The notes under the pieces: generated by a model
Seen by the model: only the letters and a program-made list of their open reading frames with translations
The model's database searches: none
Told to the model about the DNA's origin: nothing
Translations under genes and position numbers: made by a program
NCBI GenBank assembly: GCA_045617925.1
Contig: JAZLJR010000029.1
Coordinates: forward strand, 1-25,090
Origin: CALELF01 sp045617925
GTDB lineage: Bacteria > Synergistota > Synergistia > Synergistales > Synergistaceae
DNA length: 25,090 bases
Direction: 5' to 3'
In this document: positions 15,918-23,481 of the stretch, in pieces
Position numbering within the stretch: the stretch's first letter is position 1
How the letters are laid out: each line of letters begins with the position of its first letter

Positions 15918-16298
15918 TTAGAAACAATTTTCATGATTCATTGTGCGAGCTGCTACCTTCCATACAGAAGCAGACGGAAGACGAGTGAGCCCTTGCTTGG
16001 CTTCTTTTATGGAACATACACGCATATTCGTTCCAGCGGAAGCCATAACTGCTCCAACAATAGCTGCAATAATGTCATCGTCAGAAGCGTTAGAATCTGT
16101 CTTACTTGCTGTAATAGTTGTAGGTTCAGTGACAGTGTTAGTTTTTTTTTGTAATTGGTTTTTTTTATTCTTTGCAAACGATTTCGCAATTGTGCTTGAA
16201 GCCATCATAATAAACATAAGTGCAATTATAACTATAAACACAATTGAAAATGCGATGCCGGACATAAGTAGTCCACCCTTTAAGCCTATAAATTCCAT
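15918..16298 (-). CDS. mmdD: Decarboxylase delta/gamma-type small membrane subunit
   Basis: The 126 residues contain a single N-terminal membrane helix (about 12-33, SGIAFSIVFIVIIALMFIMM), a charged Lys/Thr/Ser linker and a C-terminal conserved tail (DDIIAAIVGAVMAS, then SASVWKVAARTMNHENCF). This is the OadG/MmdD arrangement. The subunit holds the soluble carboxyltransferase on the membrane subunit. No separate epsilon gene (MmdE, known from Veillonella and resembling the MmdD tail) is seen in this operon. GAGGAAAC precedes the ATG, 18 nt after mmdA. Confidence 0.85.
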   Translation of the reverse strand: MEFIGLKGGLLMSGIAFSIVFIVIIALMFIMMASSTIAKSFAKNKKNQLQKKTNTVTEPTTITASKTDSNASDDDIIAAIVGAVMASAGTNMRVCSIKEAKQGLTRLPSASVWKVAARTMNHENCF

Positions 16299-16316
16299 CT
16301 GTGTTTCCTCACTAGA

Positions 16317-17876
16317 TTAGTTAGGCATAATGCCGTGCTTACGTTTTGGACGAAGCTCTGATTTTGTCTCTGTCATGATTAAAGCTTTATAAAGTACTGG
16401 GCGTGTTTCTTCTGGTAAGATAACGTAGTCAACATAGCCTCTTTGTGCAGCCTTGTAAGGATTGGCGAAGTTGTCGCGGTATTCTTCAATTTTTTCTTCT
16501 CTTTTTAATGTTGGATTTTCTGCTGCTTCAATTTCTTTGCGGAATATAATGTTTGCTGCTCCTTCTGCTCCCATTACTGCAATCTGTGCTTGTGGCCATG
16601 CAATTACTACATCAGCACCGAGGTCTTTTGAGCACATACCAAGATAAGAACCCCCGTATGCCTTGCGCAGAACGATTGTAATTTTTGGAACTGTTGCTTC
16701 GCTATATGCATATAGGAGCTTTGCACCGTGACGAATAATTCCCCCCATTTCCTGCTTTAGTCCAGGTAAATAGCCTGGAACATCTTCAAAAGTTACAATA
16801 GGAATATTAAACGCGTCACAGATGCGAATATGACGAGAAGCTTTATCAGATGCGTCTATATCAAGGCAGCCAGCCATATAATTTGCCTGATTGGCAATTA
16901 TAGCAATTGTCCTGCCACCAACTCTAGCAAATCCTGTTACAATGTTTCTTGCATAGAGTTCCTGTACTTCACAGAAAGCTCCGTTATCAACCACGCGACG
17001 GATTACATCACGCACATCATAAGACTGATTACTATGGGTAGGAACAATTTGTCTTAAGGAATCATCTTGACGGAGTGGATCATCTTCGGTATTTATAAAT
17101 GGTGCTTCTTCTATGTTGTTTGAGGGCAAGTATGACAAAACCTCTCTTACCTTGTCATAACATTCTTGCTCAGTTTTTGAAAAGAAGTGCGCACAGCCAC
17201 TTGTTGTGTTGTGGGCTCTGGCACCACCTATTTGCTCTGAGGTTACTTCCTCACCCGTGACAGATTTTATTACTTGAGGTCCCGTGATGTGCATTATGCC
17301 AATCTTATCAACCATGAAAATGAAATCTGTTAGTGCAGGGCTATACACAGCACCGCCAGCACAAGGGCCTGCAATAATGGAAAGCTGAGGGACAATTCCA
17401 GAAGCCTTCACGTTGCGGAAGAATATGTTTCCATATCCGGATAAAGCATCTACTGCTTCCTGAATTCTAGCACCGCCTGAATCGTTGATGCCAATGCAAG
17501 GGCATCCGTTTGCCAAGGCTAAATCCTGAATCTTGCAGATTTTTGCAGCGTGCATTTCGCCAAGTGAACCACCAGTTACGGTAAAGTCCTGACTATACAC
17601 ATACACAACTCTGCCGTCAATTGTTCCATATCCTGTTACGACACCATCGCCAAGGAAGGAAGATTTATCCATTCCAAAATTTGTGCAACGGTGTTCGACA
17701 AATTCATCAAGCTCAACAAAACTTCCTTCATCGAGAAGCATATTTATGCGTTCTCTTGCCGTTAATTTGCCTTTTGCATGTTGCTTTTCGATATTTTTTT
17801 CACCGCCACCTTGGTGAGCTTTTTCTCTTTTTGCAAGAAGTTCGTTGCAAAGCTCTTCAATAGTTTTTTCTGCCAT
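16317..17876 (-). CDS. mmdA: Methylmalonyl-CoA decarboxylase alpha subunit (carboxyltransferase)
   Basis: The subunit transfers the carboxyl group of methylmalonyl-CoA to biotin, releasing propionyl-CoA. I place the start at the ATG at 17876 (519 residues, normal for the family), with GAGAGG upstream. A TTG 15 codons earlier overlaps the epimerase gene and has no support. Crotonase-like carboxyltransferase features include NDSGGARIQEAVDAL, AGPCAGGAVYSPAL (first oxyanion hole), EDVPGYLPGLKQE and GGSYLGMCSKDLGAD. The same family includes propionyl-CoA carboxylase beta chains. The neighbouring beta, delta and biotin-carrier genes, and the lack of a biotin carboxylase, decide for the decarboxylase. 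Confidence 0.95.
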   Translation of the reverse strand: MAEKTIEELCNELLAKREKAHQGGGEKNIEKQHAKGKLTARERINMLLDEGSFVELDEFVEHRCTNFGMDKSSFLGDGVVTGYGTIDGRVVYVYSQDFTVTGGSLGEMHAAKICKIQDLALANGCPCIGINDSGGARIQEAVDALSGYGNIFFRNVKASGIVPQLSIIAGPCAGGAVYSPALTDFIFMVDKIGIMHITGPQVIKSVTGEEVTSEQIGGARAHNTTSGCAHFFSKTEQECYDKVREVLSYLPSNNIEEAPFINTEDDPLRQDDSLRQIVPTHSNQSYDVRDVIRRVVDNGAFCEVQELYARNIVTGFARVGGRTIAIIANQANYMAGCLDIDASDKASRHIRICDAFNIPIVTFEDVPGYLPGLKQEMGGIIRHGAKLLYAYSEATVPKITIVLRKAYGGSYLGMCSKDLGADVVIAWPQAQIAVMGAEGAANIIFRKEIEAAENPTLKREEKIEEYRDNFANPYKAAQRGYVDYVILPEETRPVLYKALIMTETKSELRPKRKHGIMPN

Positions 17877-17905
17877 TAGTATGTCACTACCTCTCGTAAA
17901 ATATT

Positions 17906-18310
17906 TTAATCGCGTTGGCAAAGTTCTAATAAAACTCCACCGGAAGCCTTTGGATGTATAAAGGCAATTTTTGCTCCGCCAGCTCCATATCTTGGTGTTT
18001 CGTCTATTAGTCGAACGCCCTTTTCTTTTAATTCTTTTAATGCTTCTTCTATGTTGTCAACTCTTACTGCTATGTGTTGCAGCCCCTCGCCCTTTTTCTC
18101 TATGAATTTGGTAATAGGGCTATCTTCAGAAGTTCCCTCTAAAAGTTCAAATTCTGTGTCATCAACGGGGAGGAATGCAGTTTTAACTTTTTGTTCAGCG
18201 ACTTCCTCAGTTCCGTGACACTTAATTCCGAGTGTTTCTTCCCAAAATTTTAAAGCTTCATTGATGCTTTTTACAGCAATTCCAATGTGGTCAATGTTTT
18301 TTAGTGTCAT
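17906..18310 (-). CDS. mce: Methylmalonyl-CoA epimerase
   Basis: The enzyme interconverts (R)- and (S)-methylmalonyl-CoA, linking the mutase product to the decarboxylase. The start is the ATG at 18310 with GAGGAT just upstream, giving 134 residues, the usual size. A longer in-frame reading overlaps the preceding gene and adds a Cys/Lys-rich extension foreign to the family. Two VOC-fold modules are seen, with metal ligands DHIGIAV (His), LQHIAVRV (His) and VLLELCQ (Glu). It lies 14 nt after the B12 subunit gene and 29 nt before mmdA. Confidence 0.95.
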   Translation of the reverse strand: MTLKNIDHIGIAVKSINEALKFWEETLGIKCHGTEEVAEQKVKTAFLPVDDTEFELLEGTSEDSPITKFIEKKGEGLQHIAVRVDNIEEALKELKEKGVRLIDETPRYGAGGAKIAFIHPKASGGVLLELCQRD

Positions 18311-18324
18311 TATGTTATCCTCGC

Positions 18325-18735
18325 TTATTCCATACTTCTTTTCTTGGCAACAGCTTCCTTTAGCCAATTGATTGTCTCCTGTGTGTTTGTGCCTGGACAA
18401 AAGATAGCACCTGCACCCAAAGATTTTAATGTTGGAATGTCATCTTCAGGAATAACACCGCCACCAAAAACGATAATATCATCTGCGTTGTTCTGCTTCA
18501 AAATATCAATAATAGTTTTGAAATAATATTCATGAGCGCCTGAAAGAATGCTAAGGCCAATTGCATCTGCATCTTCCTGCAAAGCAGTTTTTACAATTTG
18601 CTCTGGTGACTGCCTAAGTCCAGTATAAATAACTTCCATGCCAGCATCACGCAATGCACGGGCAACTACTTTTGCACCTCTGTCATGACCATCAAGGCCT
18701 GGCTTTGCTACAACTACTCTGATTTTTCTATCCAT
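18325..18735 (-). CDS. mcmB: Methylmalonyl-CoA mutase, cobalamin-binding small subunit
   Basis: The 136-residue product is a stand-alone B12-binding domain. GLDGHDRGAKV has the DxHxxG motif whose His coordinates cobalt, followed by the SxL segment (GLSILSGAH) and the GGG loop (VFGGGVIPEDD). It pairs with the catalytic subunit encoded 13 nt upstream to make adenosylcobalamin-dependent mutase. In many bacteria the two parts are fused; the split form is common in archaea and some Firmicutes. GGAGG lies 7 nt before the ATG. Confidence 0.94.
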   Translation of the reverse strand: MDRKIRVVVAKPGLDGHDRGAKVVARALRDAGMEVIYTGLRQSPEQIVKTALQEDADAIGLSILSGAHEYYFKTIIDILKQNNADDIIVFGGGVIPEDDIPTLKSLGAGAIFCPGTNTQETINWLKEAVAKKRSME

Positions 18736-18748
18736 TTTCTTTCCTCCG

Positions 18749-20428
18749 TTATAGCACTACATTTTCTTTGTATTCACCAAAGACGTTGCGGAGAACATTG
18801 CAAATTTCTCCCTCTGTTGCATATACACGAACAGCATCTAATATTGCAGGCATAAGGTTTTCAGTTCCCTGTGCCGCTTCCTTGACTTTTGACAGTCTTT
18901 CTTTCACAGCTATGTTATCTCTTGCTTCTTTCATTGCATGGAGTTTCTTTATCTGGTTTTCTCCGACGGAAGCGTCAACCTTTAGCAATTTTCTTTCTCT
19001 AAGGTCTTCATCTATCTGGAATTTATTTACACCAACGATTACACGCTCTCCACTTTCGATAGATTTTTGATAATCATAGGCAGAATCTTGAATTTGTTTC
19101 TGTGGATATCCTTGCTCTATGGCAGAAATCATACCGCCCAGCTCATCAATTTTGTTGATGTAGTTGACAGCTGCTTCTTCAATTTCGTTGGTTAATTTTT
19201 CAATGACATAACTGCCAGCGAATGGATCAACAACATTTGTTATCCCTGATTCATAGGCAACAATTTGCTGAGTCCTTAATGCGATACGAACGCTCTTGTC
19301 TGTCGGTAACGCTAATGCTTCGTCAAGGCTGTTGGTGTGTAGGGATTGTGTGCCACCACAAACTGCCGCCATAGTCTGCATTGCTACACGGACGATGTTG
19401 TTTTCAGCCTGCTGAGCAGTCAAGGTGCATCCTGCTGTTTGAGTGTGGAAGCGAAGCATTTGTGCTTTTGGATCAGTAACGCCAAATCTTTCTTTCATTA
19501 TTTTCGCCCAAAGGCGTCTAGCTGCACGGAATTTCGCAATCTCTTCAAGGAAGTCATTATGAGAATTAAAAAAGAATGACAGCCTTTTTCCAAAAACATT
19601 TGGATCTTGCCCTGTCTTTATTGCAGCTTCAATGTAAGCTATACCATCAGCGAGAGTGAAGGCAACTTCTTGAATAGCAGTTGAACCTGCTTCACGAATG
19701 TGATATCCAGAAATAGAAATTGTATTCCATTTTGGAATGTTTCTGCTACAGAAATCAAAAATATCTGTGATTAACCTCATTGATGGTTTTGGTGGGAAAA
19801 TATATGTGCCTCTTGCTATATATTCTTTCAAGATGTCATTTTGTATTGTGCCAGAGAGCTTATCCATAGAAATTCCATTTTTTTCTGCAACTGCAATATA
19901 CATTGATAAAAGAACTGACGCTGGTGCATTTATTGTCATAGAAGTTGAAACTTTATCAAGCGGAATTTCGTTGAACAAAATCTCTGCGTCAGCCAATGAA
20001 TCTATTGCGACTCCGACCTTGCCACATTCGCCGATAGCCATAGGGTCATCGGAATCGTAACCTATCTGAGTTGGAAGGTCAAAGGCAACTGAAAGCCCCG
20101 TTGTCCCTTGACTCAATAAATAGCGATAACGCTTGTTTGAATCTTCTGCAGTTGCAAAACCGGCATACTGTCTCATTGTCCAGAAGCGCCCACGATACAT
20201 TGTTGGTTGAACACCTCTTGTGTAAGGATAATTTCCAGGAAAAGCTAATGAATTAGCATAATTTTCGTCCTGTATATCCTCTGGAGTATAAATCCTTTTT
20301 AATGGTATTCCACCGCTTGTTGTAAAATTTTCACGTCTTTCTGGGAATTTTGAAATAGATTTTTCAACTTGCTCATCGTAGAGTTGTCTTTGTTCCCTTA
20401 TTTGTTCTAGTTCTTTTGAGTCTAACAT
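18749..20428 (-). CDS. mcmA: Methylmalonyl-CoA mutase, catalytic subunit
   Basis: The enzyme rearranges succinyl-CoA to (R)-methylmalonyl-CoA (reversible, radical, B12-dependent). The 559 residues match the TIM-barrel substrate part only. Motifs: TMRQYAGFATAEDSN (with the Tyr typical of methylmalonyl- rather than isobutyryl-CoA mutases), GLSVAFDLPTQIGYDSD, YIFPPKPSMRLI, SISGYHIREAGSTA (active-site His), and RFHTQTAGCTLTAQQ with NNIVRV. The B12 domain is the next gene. The start ATG has GGAGG at 7 nt and a promoter about 40 nt further up. First gene of the seven-gene propionate operon. The MeaB/ArgK-type GTPase often found here is absent. Confidence 0.96.
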   Translation of the reverse strand: MLDSKELEQIREQRQLYDEQVEKSISKFPERRENFTTSGGIPLKRIYTPEDIQDENYANSLAFPGNYPYTRGVQPTMYRGRFWTMRQYAGFATAEDSNKRYRYLLSQGTTGLSVAFDLPTQIGYDSDDPMAIGECGKVGVAIDSLADAEILFNEIPLDKVSTSMTINAPASVLLSMYIAVAEKNGISMDKLSGTIQNDILKEYIARGTYIFPPKPSMRLITDIFDFCSRNIPKWNTISISGYHIREAGSTAIQEVAFTLADGIAYIEAAIKTGQDPNVFGKRLSFFFNSHNDFLEEIAKFRAARRLWAKIMKERFGVTDPKAQMLRFHTQTAGCTLTAQQAENNIVRVAMQTMAAVCGGTQSLHTNSLDEALALPTDKSVRIALRTQQIVAYESGITNVVDPFAGSYVIEKLTNEIEEAAVNYINKIDELGGMISAIEQGYPQKQIQDSAYDYQKSIESGERVIVGVNKFQIDEDLRERKLLKVDASVGENQIKKLHAMKEARDNIAVKERLSKVKEAAQGTENLMPAILDAVRVYATEGEICNVLRNVFGEYKENVVL

Positions 20429-20465
20429 GCTGTGTCCTCCGATTTACGTAAACTACTAAGCATAG

Positions 20466-20495
20466 ATTATAGCCTAAAACACCAGAATTATGCAA
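20466..20495 (-). promoter_or_regulatory. Promoter of the mutase-decarboxylase operon
   Basis: The minus strand has TTGCAT (20490-20495), an 18-nt spacer and TATAAT (20466-20471), about 38 nt before the mutase start codon. No other good promoter was seen inside the operon. Confidence 0.75.
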
Positions 20496-20516
20496 GTGTT
20501 TTAGCAATAATTGCAT

Positions 20517-20555
20517 AAAAAAAGTGCTTTCTCTTGTAGAGAAAGCACTTTTTTT
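20517..20555 (-). terminator. Rho-independent terminator after glgC
   Basis: AGTGCTTTCTCT pairs with AGAGAAAGCACT around a TGT loop, extended by A/T runs on both sides. It lies 6 nt beyond the glgC stop and separates glgC from the mutase promoter. Confidence 0.92.
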
Positions 20556-20561
20556 GAAAAA

Positions 20562-21800
20562 TTATTGTTTATCTTTGTCTATACGAAGCTTAATACCAGG
20601 CATAGAAATAATAACAATCCCGTCCTTCACCATATACTTTTTTGCGTCTTCATCAAGATCATATCCAATGACAGTTCCATCTGGAATTGTATTGTACGAA
20701 TCAACAATTACGCGACGCAATTTACAATTCTTTCCTATCTTGACATTTGTACCAATGATGGATTCCTCAACTTCAGATCCTTCCAAAATTTCACAATTAC
20801 GAGAAAGGACGCTACGTTTGACTTTTGCACCGAATACACGGCTTCCCTCTGCTCTCAAGCAGGATTCTATGCAACTCTCGTGATCAAGTGCTGGAGGATC
20901 TGAGAAAGAAACTGTGCGGATTGGCCACTGTGAATTATATATATTAATTGGGGAATATGGCTTCAGGAGATCCATATGTGCTTCCCAGAAGGCTTTTATG
21001 CTGCCAACGTCTTTCCAATATGGCTTATCACCACATGGTAAAACGTTTGTTGAGAAGTCATATGCCATCAATTTCTTTGTGCCAAAAAGCTTTGGTAGAA
21101 TATCCTTTCCGAAGTCATGGCTAGTTTTTTCTGCATAGTGATCTTCTTCTATGCACTGCTCAAGCATTTCACGTTCAAAAATATAATTACCCATAGAAAC
21201 ATAGGTAAAACCTGGTCTACCTGGAATTTCTGGTGGATTTGCTGGTTTTTCAACAAAATCGATAATTTGACCGGATTCATCTACCTTTATGCATCCGAAT
21301 GCACTTGCTTCCTTTGAAGGAACAACAAAAGCAGCGATCGTTATGTCAGCCTTATTGTTAACATGAAAAGCAAGCATTTGCTCAACGTCCATTTTATAAA
21401 TGTGGTCTGCTGCAAAAATCAAAATGCGATCAGCATCAAACAAAGTTATAAGATGCATATTCTGATAGATAGCGTCTGCAGTTCCCTCATACCAACGCTC
21501 ACCATCAGCCATTTGAGCTGGTGCGATGTCTACAAAGTAATCGCGACCTCTGAGTGCAGTGCCAAAATTCCATGCACGTGCAATGTGTTCATGAAGTGAC
21601 TGACTTTTGAACTGAATGAGACAGTAAATTGAGTAGATTCCGGAATTTACCATATTAGACAATGCAAAGTCTATTATGCGGTATTTTCCACCGAAAGGAA
21701 CGGCTGGCTTTGCTCTGTATTTTGTCATAGGCATGAGGCGTTCGCCCTTGCCACCTGCCAAAACCATGCCAAGCACACGACCGTATTTCTCGTTTAACAT
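20562..21800 (-). CDS. glgC: Glucose-1-phosphate adenylyltransferase (ADP-glucose pyrophosphorylase)
   Basis: The enzyme makes ADP-glucose, the glucosyl donor for glycogen. I prefer the ATG at 21800 (412 residues). AGGAGG is 8 nt before it but only 2 nt before an ATG two codons earlier. The N-terminal nucleotidyltransferase domain shows VLAGGKGERLMPMTKYRAKP and FGGKYRIIDFALSN, and FVEKPANPPEIPG has the sugar-phosphate lysine. The C-terminal left-handed helix starts near 290. It has its own promoter, and a terminator separates it from glgA, so it may be expressed independently of glgP-glgA although it serves the same pathway. Confidence 0.95.
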   Translation of the reverse strand: MLNEKYGRVLGMVLAGGKGERLMPMTKYRAKPAVPFGGKYRIIDFALSNMVNSGIYSIYCLIQFKSQSLHEHIARAWNFGTALRGRDYFVDIAPAQMADGERWYEGTADAIYQNMHLITLFDADRILIFAADHIYKMDVEQMLAFHVNNKADITIAAFVVPSKEASAFGCIKVDESGQIIDFVEKPANPPEIPGRPGFTYVSMGNYIFEREMLEQCIEEDHYAEKTSHDFGKDILPKLFGTKKLMAYDFSTNVLPCGDKPYWKDVGSIKAFWEAHMDLLKPYSPINIYNSQWPIRTVSFSDPPALDHESCIESCLRAEGSRVFGAKVKRSVLSRNCEILEGSEVEESIIGTNVKIGKNCKLRRVIVDSYNTIPDGTVIGYDLDEDAKKYMVKDGIVIISMPGIKLRIDKDKQ

Positions 21801-21853
21801 TGACATATCCTCCTGTAATTTTTTAGAAACTCCAGTTTCTATTTTCAGTTGGC

Positions 21854-21882
21854 ATTATATATTTTTTTTATCTTAAAAGCAA
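21854..21882 (-). promoter_or_regulatory. Promoter for glgC
   Basis: The minus strand has TTGCTT (21877-21882), a 17-nt spacer and TATAAT (21854-21859), 54 nt before the preferred glgC start. It lies after the glgA terminator. Confidence 0.75.
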
Positions 21883-21908
21883 CCATAAATTTTTGCTATA
21901 TAAAATAA

Positions 21909-21939
21909 AAAGTGCGACAAAAATTTAATGTCGCACTTA
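21909..21939 (-). terminator. Rho-independent terminator after glgA
   Basis: AAGTGCGACA pairs with TGTCGCACTT around an AAAATTTAA loop, with A-rich flanks that give a T-rich tail on the minus strand. It lies about 16 nt beyond the glgA stop. Confidence 0.85.
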
Positions 21940-21954
21940 ATAAAAAAACTATTA

Positions 21955-23451
21955 CTATAATAAATTCTTATATAGGTCAGTGTATTGTGTAGCGGAAACT
22001 TTCCAAGAAAAGTCAGCATTCTTGGCATTTAACATCAATTTTTGCCAGGCTGCTTTATCTTTATAAGCTTCTGCGGCACGTTTAATTGTGTCTGCAAGTT
22101 CATTTGCACACACATTGTAGAACACAAAGCCATTTCCGTTTTCTTCTCTAGCATCGATAACAGTGTCTCTTAAACCGCCTGTCGCACGGACCAATGGAAG
22201 TGTAGCATAGGAGCATGCAATGATTTGTGAAAGCCCACATGGTTCAAATAATGAAGGCATGAGTAACAAGTCAGCACCTGCATAAGCCACATGGGCTAGC
22301 TCTTCGTTGAATCCAAAGAATTTTTGTGCGTAGGGGGTGTTGTCAACGTAATCAGAAATAAGGCCTTGATAATAGTCATTGCCTGAACCAATAATGAGTG
22401 TATTCATGACACCATTTGTTTGCTTTAATGCTTCAGCTAAAAGGCCAACACCTTTTTGATCTACTAATCTGCCAATGTAAACAGCAAGAGGCAATGATTT
22501 ATCCTTGAATCCAAATTGTTCACAAATTGCTTGCTTACATTTTTCTTTGCCCTTGAAGCTAGTTGTGTTAAAACTTGCTGGTATTGTTTTGTCAGTTGAA
22601 GATCCCCAAACAGAATAATCAATGCCGTTCAAAATGCCGAAAACCTTGTGAGCATTCTTGTTGATAACTCCTTCAAGTCCGTAACCATACTGACTAGTAG
22701 CAATTTCTTGTCTATATGTTGGGCTAACAGTTGTAATAGCGTCACTATAATTTAAGGCACCTTTCATAAGGTTGACAAGTCCCCAATACTCAAGGGTATC
22801 ATCTTGCCCCCACGCAAAAGATGACCAGTCAAATCCCCATTCGGCAAGGCAATTTGGATCAAACAATCCCTGGTGAGCCATATTATGAATGGTAAAGACA
22901 ACCTTGTATTTATTACGAAGATTTCTATAATGCTTATGGTATTGCAAGGCACATGGAACAAAAGCTGATGGCCAGTCATGGACGTGCAAGATTTGTGGTT
23001 CAAATCCAGTAACCTTCGGTAATTCAAAGGCTGCATAAGACATAAGCACGAATGGTTCTACTGTTCTCGCGTTGTTTTCTGTTGGATAAACTGCCTTATT
23101 GCCAAAAAAATCTTCATTGTCCAGCAAATAAATTGTTACCCCCTTAAGCGTAGCTTTTAAAACAGTAATTTCGCAAACACGTGCATTTAATGCAATGTAA
23201 AGCGTCCCAAGAGGTTTTTTCTCTAGCTTGCCTAATTTTTCTACTTTTTCCTTTACTCCAGGCCAAGCTGGAAGCATTGCTCGTGCATCCACTCCTAAAT
23301 CAAGTTCAGCTAACGGTAGTGTTCCTGCAACATCAGCAAGTCCACCAATTTTTGCTAAAGGTGAAAATTCAGGAGAAACATGTAATACAGACAAATTACT
23401 CTGCTTTTTTGAAACAGTTTTCTTTGCGGTAGTAGTTTTGGTTGTAGCCAT
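21955..23451 (-). CDS. glgA: Glycogen synthase (ADP-glucose, GT5)
   Basis: The enzyme transfers glucose from ADP-glucose to the growing alpha-1,4-glucan. The 498 residues begin with a Thr/Lys-rich tail of about 20 residues (ATTKTTTAKKTVSKKQ) not found in short GlgA proteins. The GT-B core follows: SPLAKIGGLADVAGTLP (substrate loop, usually KTGGL or KVGGL), HVHDWPSA, FTIHNMAHQG, GILNGIDYSVW, YIGRLVDQKG (lysine/arginine for phosphate binding) and the C-terminal PSLFEPCGLSQIIA acid-base loop. GGGGTGAG precedes the ATG. It lies 30 nt after glgP and is probably cotranscribed. Confidence 0.95.
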   Translation of the reverse strand: MATTKTTTAKKTVSKKQSNLSVLHVSPEFSPLAKIGGLADVAGTLPLAELDLGVDARAMLPAWPGVKEKVEKLGKLEKKPLGTLYIALNARVCEITVLKATLKGVTIYLLDNEDFFGNKAVYPTENNARTVEPFVLMSYAAFELPKVTGFEPQILHVHDWPSAFVPCALQYHKHYRNLRNKYKVVFTIHNMAHQGLFDPNCLAEWGFDWSSFAWGQDDTLEYWGLVNLMKGALNYSDAITTVSPTYRQEIATSQYGYGLEGVINKNAHKVFGILNGIDYSVWGSSTDKTIPASFNTTSFKGKEKCKQAICEQFGFKDKSLPLAVYIGRLVDQKGVGLLAEALKQTNGVMNTLIIGSGNDYYQGLISDYVDNTPYAQKFFGFNEELAHVAYAGADLLLMPSLFEPCGLSQIIACSYATLPLVRATGGLRDTVIDAREENGNGFVFYNVCANELADTIKRAAEAYKDKAAWQKLMLNAKNADFSWKVSATQYTDLYKNLL

Positions 23452-23481
23452 TTGTGTAATCTCACCCCTTAAAAATTAAGT

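Noticed and set aside
17877..17921. Longer N-terminus of MmdA from a TTG at 17921
   Set aside because: It overlaps the epimerase gene, lacks a ribosome binding site and is not family-like. The ATG at 17876 has GAGAGG upstream.
18311..18400. Cys/Lys-rich extension of the epimerase
   Set aside because: It lies inside the B12-subunit gene in another frame. The ATG at 18310 has a good ribosome binding site and gives the normal length.
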